Shown piece by piece: positions 4,886-7,441 of a stretch of 7,441 nt of DNA; the first letter of the stretch is position 1, and every line of letters starts with the position of its first letter. The notes below the pieces were generated by a model that had not been told where the DNA came from, did not search any database, and saw only the letters and a program-made list of their open reading frames with translations. Made by a program: the position numbers and the translations under genes. Source of the DNA: Deltaproteobacteria bacterium (GTDB lineage: Bacteria > Myxococcota_A > UBA9160); assembly GCA_003520425.1 (NCBI GenBank), contig DOUU01000140.1:14439-21879 (forward strand). Reading direction: 5' to 3'.

Positions 4886-7161
4886 ACGAGAAGGATCAGG
4901 GTCTCGCAGGGGGCGGCTTTACCTCCGTGCTTGCGGCGGCCGAAGCGGTGAGCCGGAAAGCGGGACTCGTCCGGGGAGCGGGCACGCTCTGGCGCATGAA
5001 TCAGGAGCACGGCTTCGACTGCCCGGGCTGTGCGTGGCCGGATCCTGAAAGGCGCGGCGCGATCGAGTTCTGCGAAAACGGGGCCAAGCACCTGGCGCAC
5101 GAAGCCACGCGTCGTCGCGTAGGCCCCGAGTTCTTCTCCCGGTGGTCGGTTTCCAATCTCCTTGAGAAGTCCGACCAGTGGCTCGAGGAACAAGGTCGTC
5201 TGACCTGTCCGGTCTGGAAGCCCGTCGGCGCCGACCACTACCAACCGATCGAATGGCCAAAGGCGTTCTCGCGGGTCGCCGAAGTCCTCGGGGGGCTCGA
5301 TTCTCCCCACCAAGCAATCTTTTATACCTCAGGCCGTACAAGCAACGAGGCAGCTTTCTTGTACCAGCTCTTTGTGCGGCAGCTGGGAACCAACAACCTG
5401 CCCGACTGCTCGAACTTGTGTCACGAATCGAGCGGAACGGCGCTTAGCGAGACGATCGGCGTCGGCAAGGGCACGGTGGGCCTTGGCGATTTCGCGCACG
5501 CCGACGCGATCTTCTTGCTGGGCCAGAATCCAGGCACGAATCACCCGCGCATGATGACGACGCTGGAAGCTGCGAAGCGGCGGGGCTGCCGGATCGTGGC
5601 GATCAATCCGCTCCGCGAGCGCGCCCTCGTGCGCTTTGCGCATCCCCAGAAGGCGCTCGAGTTGATGGGGCTCACGACCACAGCGATCGCTGATCTCTTC
5701 CTCCAGGTGCGCGTCGGCGGCGACGTGGCCCTGCTGAAGGGTGTGATGAAGGAGGTGCTCGAGATCGAGGATCGGGCGCCGGGTCAGGTTCTCGACTGGG
5801 ACTTCCTGCGTGAATCCACGCTTGCCTTCGACGCGTTCCGGGATGCCCTTTTGGCGGAGCGTTGGGAAGACCTCGTGGCGCAGAGCGGCATCTCACGGGA
5901 GGAGATGCGGCAGGCGGCGCAGATCTACTGTGCGGCCGAACGGGTGATCGTGTGCTGGGCCATGGGCCTCACGCAGCATCGCCACGCCGTCGCGAACGTG
6001 CAGGAGATCGTGAACCTGCTGCTTCTGCGCGGGAACATCGGCCGGCAGGGAGCAGGGGCATGCCCGGTGCGCGGTCACAGCAACGTGCAAGGTGACCGGA
6101 CCATGGGCATCTGGGAGCGGCCCGACGCCGGGTTCTTGTACCGCCTCGGCCAGGAGTTCGATTTCGAGCCGCCGAGGGCTCATGGTTTTGACAGCGTGGG
6201 CGCGATTCGGGCGATGCACGAGGGGCGCGCGCATCTGTTCTTTGGCCTCGGCGGCAACTTCGCAGTGGCCACTCCCGATGCCACCTACACGGAGAGGGCG
6301 CTGCGCCGCTGTCGCCTCACTGCGCACGTTTCCACCACGCTGAATCGCTCTCACCTCGTCGCGGGCCAAGAAAGCCTGATTCTTCCCTGCCTTGCACGCA
6401 GCGAACGCGATGTCGTGGGTGGCAAACCCCAGCTCGTGACAATCGAGGATTCCATGGCCGTCGTTCGCGTCTCGCAGGGGCAACGCGAGCCGGCCTCCCC
6501 CCATCTTCGCAGCGAAGTCGCGATCGTGGCGGGGCTCGCCCGGGCCGCCCTCGGGAAGAAGAGCTCGGTAGCGTGGGAGGACTTGGCCGCGGACTACGAC
6601 AGGATTCGTGAGCACATCGCGAACGTGGTTTCGGGTTTTGCCCAGATGAATCGCCGTGTAAGGGAGCCTGGAGGGATGGCTTTGTCTGTCCTTCCCGCCG
6701 GTGGAAAGCGCAGGGTCTTCGCAACCGCATCGCGACGCGCGCGTTTCACCGTGCACAGACTTCCCAAGCTTGCACTTGAGCCCGGCCAGCTGCTGCTCAC
6801 GACGCTGCGCAGCCATGACCAATTCAACACAACCATCTACAGCGAAGACGACCGCTACCGTGGAATCCGGGGCGGGCGCCGCGTCGTATTCCTGCATCCC
6901 GAAGACGTGGTGGCCCAAGGGCTTCACGACGGCGACCGTGTGGATCTGACCAGCCATTTTGACGGAGAAAAACGGACGGTGCGGGGGTTTCGCGTCGTTG
7001 CGTACGACGTGCCTCGGGGCTGCGCTGCCGCCTATTTCCCGGAGGCCAATCCACTGGTCCCAGTGGGGAGCGTGGCCGAGGGCAGCAGAACGCCCACCTA
7101 CAAGTCGATCGTGATCTCCCTCCTGCGGAGCGGGGAAGAACCTGCCCTGGCTCGGCCCTAA
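4882..7161 (+). CDS. FdhF/YdeP-family molybdopterin oxidoreductase
   Basis: This is a cytoplasmic formate dehydrogenase-like catalytic subunit carrying bis-molybdopterin guanine dinucleotide; no export signal is seen. Its 759 residues match, as I remember, the length of E. coli YdeP. N-terminal FDCPGCAWPDP (C47, C50) and FCENGAK (C64) are typical of this subfamily and differ from the usual four-cysteine iron-sulfur motif, so cluster binding is uncertain. CSNLCHESSGTAL places C180-H181 where FdhF has its metal-bound selenocysteine-histidine. Cofactor-binding sequences follow: GQNPGTNHPRM (214-224), CWAMGLTQH (358-366), LLRGNIGRQGAG and VRGHSNVQGDR. The C-terminal molybdopterin-binding domain starts near residue 634 (LLLTTLRSHDQFNT) and reaches the end. 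The gene starts at TTG, coupled to fdhD. True formate oxidation is unproven: YdeP itself has been linked to acid resistance and its substrate is not settled. No NAD- or quinone-linked partner subunit is adjacent. Confidence 0.93.
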   Translation: MNEKDQGLAGGGFTSVLAAAEAVSRKAGLVRGAGTLWRMNQEHGFDCPGCAWPDPERRGAIEFCENGAKHLAHEATRRRVGPEFFSRWSVSNLLEKSDQWLEEQGRLTCPVWKPVGADHYQPIEWPKAFSRVAEVLGGLDSPHQAIFYTSGRTSNEAAFLYQLFVRQLGTNNLPDCSNLCHESSGTALSETIGVGKGTVGLGDFAHADAIFLLGQNPGTNHPRMMTTLEAAKRRGCRIVAINPLRERALVRFAHPQKALELMGLTTTAIADLFLQVRVGGDVALLKGVMKEVLEIEDRAPGQVLDWDFLRESTLAFDAFRDALLAERWEDLVAQSGISREEMRQAAQIYCAAERVIVCWAMGLTQHRHAVANVQEIVNLLLLRGNIGRQGAGACPVRGHSNVQGDRTMGIWERPDAGFLYRLGQEFDFEPPRAHGFDSVGAIRAMHEGRAHLFFGLGGNFAVATPDATYTERALRRCRLTAHVSTTLNRSHLVAGQESLILPCLARSERDVVGGKPQLVTIEDSMAVVRVSQGQREPASPHLRSEVAIVAGLARAALGKKSSVAWEDLAADYDRIREHIANVVSGFAQMNRRVREPGGMALSVLPAGGKRRVFATASRRARFTVHRLPKLALEPGQLLLTTLRSHDQFNTTIYSEDDRYRGIRGGRRVVFLHPEDVVAQGLHDGDRVDLTSHFDGEKRTVRGFRVVAYDVPRGCAAAYFPEANPLVPVGSVAEGSRTPTYKSIVISLLRSGEEPALARP

Positions 7162-7191
7162 GCGACGAGACGTTCGTGGCAGGCTTCCGGC

Positions 7192-7441
7192 GTGCCTGAA
7201 CTCCCCGAAGTCGAAGTCACGCGCCAACGGATCGCTCCGCTGCTCCTTGGTCGTCGTATCGTATGTGTCGAGACCACGGGCGACAGCTACTTCTTCCTCA
7301 CGAAGCCCGCGAAGCTGCGGCGGGTGCTCAAAGGTCGTACGCCGGTGGCGCTCGATCGACACGGCAAGTACCTCACCGTCATCCTCGACAATCGGATGCG
7401 CCTCGTGCTGCATCTTGGCATGACGGGTCAGCTGTTCGGTG
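7192..7441 (+). CDS. mutM: Formamidopyrimidine-DNA glycosylase, 5' part
   Basis: Fpg removes oxidised purines such as 8-oxoguanine from DNA and cuts the resulting abasic site. The visible 83 residues begin MPELPEVEV, the family signature; after removal of Met, P2 is the Schiff-base nucleophile and E3 the acid. DRHGKYL (K59) matches the conserved DNA-binding lysine region. LHLGMTGQL (74-81) holds the Met (M77) that fills the gap left by the flipped base. The start is GTG at 7192, fixed by the signature beginning there, with a weak GGCAGG (7178-7183) upstream. It follows the oxidoreductase stop by 30 bases and could be read from the same transcript. The central part and the C-terminal zinc finger lie beyond the right edge, so the gene cannot be judged complete. 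Nei is less likely given the Fpg-like MPELPEVEV and GKYL context. Confidence 0.95.
   Translation, partial: MPELPEVEVTRQRIAPLLLGRRIVCVETTGDSYFFLTKPAKLRRVLKGRTPVALDRHGKYLTVILDNRMRLVLHLGMTGQLFG

Noticed and set aside
5407..5421. Possible selenocysteine site in the molybdoenzyme
   Set aside because: The position equivalent to the FdhF selenocysteine is a TGT cysteine codon (C180), and the frame has no internal TGA.
5893..7413. A 506-codon open frame antisense to the molybdoenzyme and the start of mutM
   Set aside because: Its translation has no recognisable domain and it overlaps two well-identified genes. Long antisense frames are expected in GC-rich coding DNA.

Overview
The window is a GC-rich bacterial chromosome segment with almost no free space. 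Its genes are ordinary chromosomal ones: translation, molybdenum-enzyme chemistry and DNA repair. The isoleucyl-tRNA synthetase sequence, as I remember homologues, most resembles those of myxobacteria and other former Deltaproteobacteria. That lineage guess is inference, because no marker here fixes it. I see no insertion sequence, phage gene, CRISPR array, tRNA or rRNA.

Layout. (1) Bases 1-186, minus strand: the first 62 codons of a gene that runs off the left edge. It has a strong Shine-Dalgarno sequence and may be an acyl-CoA dehydrogenase N-terminus. (2) Bases 187-235: a 49-base divergent intergenic region. (3) Bases 236-3835, plus: ileS, encoding a 1199-residue isoleucyl-tRNA synthetase of the eukaryote-like IleRS2 type. 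It carries several unusual changes in otherwise conserved elements. (4) Bases 3836-4009: a 174-base spacer without a gene. It contains three CTCCTCT copies, one able to pair with the Shine-Dalgarno region of the next gene. (5) Bases 4010-4885, plus: fdhD, the sulfur carrier that activates formate dehydrogenase. (6) Bases 4882-7161, plus: a 759-residue molybdopterin oxidoreductase of the FdhF/YdeP family, starting at TTG and overlapping the fdhD stop by four bases. (7) Bases 7192-7441, plus: the 5' end of mutM (fpg), cut by the right edge.

How the genes work together. fdhD and the oxidoreductase form a translationally coupled pair: FdhD passes sulfur to the molybdenum cofactor, and the oxidoreductase is its probable client. 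No electron-transfer subunit is adjacent. ileS and mutM look like unrelated housekeeping neighbours.

The most noteworthy material is inside the IleRS. HIGH reads HNGS and KMSKS reads KESKS, with about 110 extra residues just after it. Almost all expected zinc-ligand cysteines are gone. The editing site and the rest of the core look intact, so this appears to be a working but structurally divergent enzyme. I do not see a wholly new multi-gene system here.
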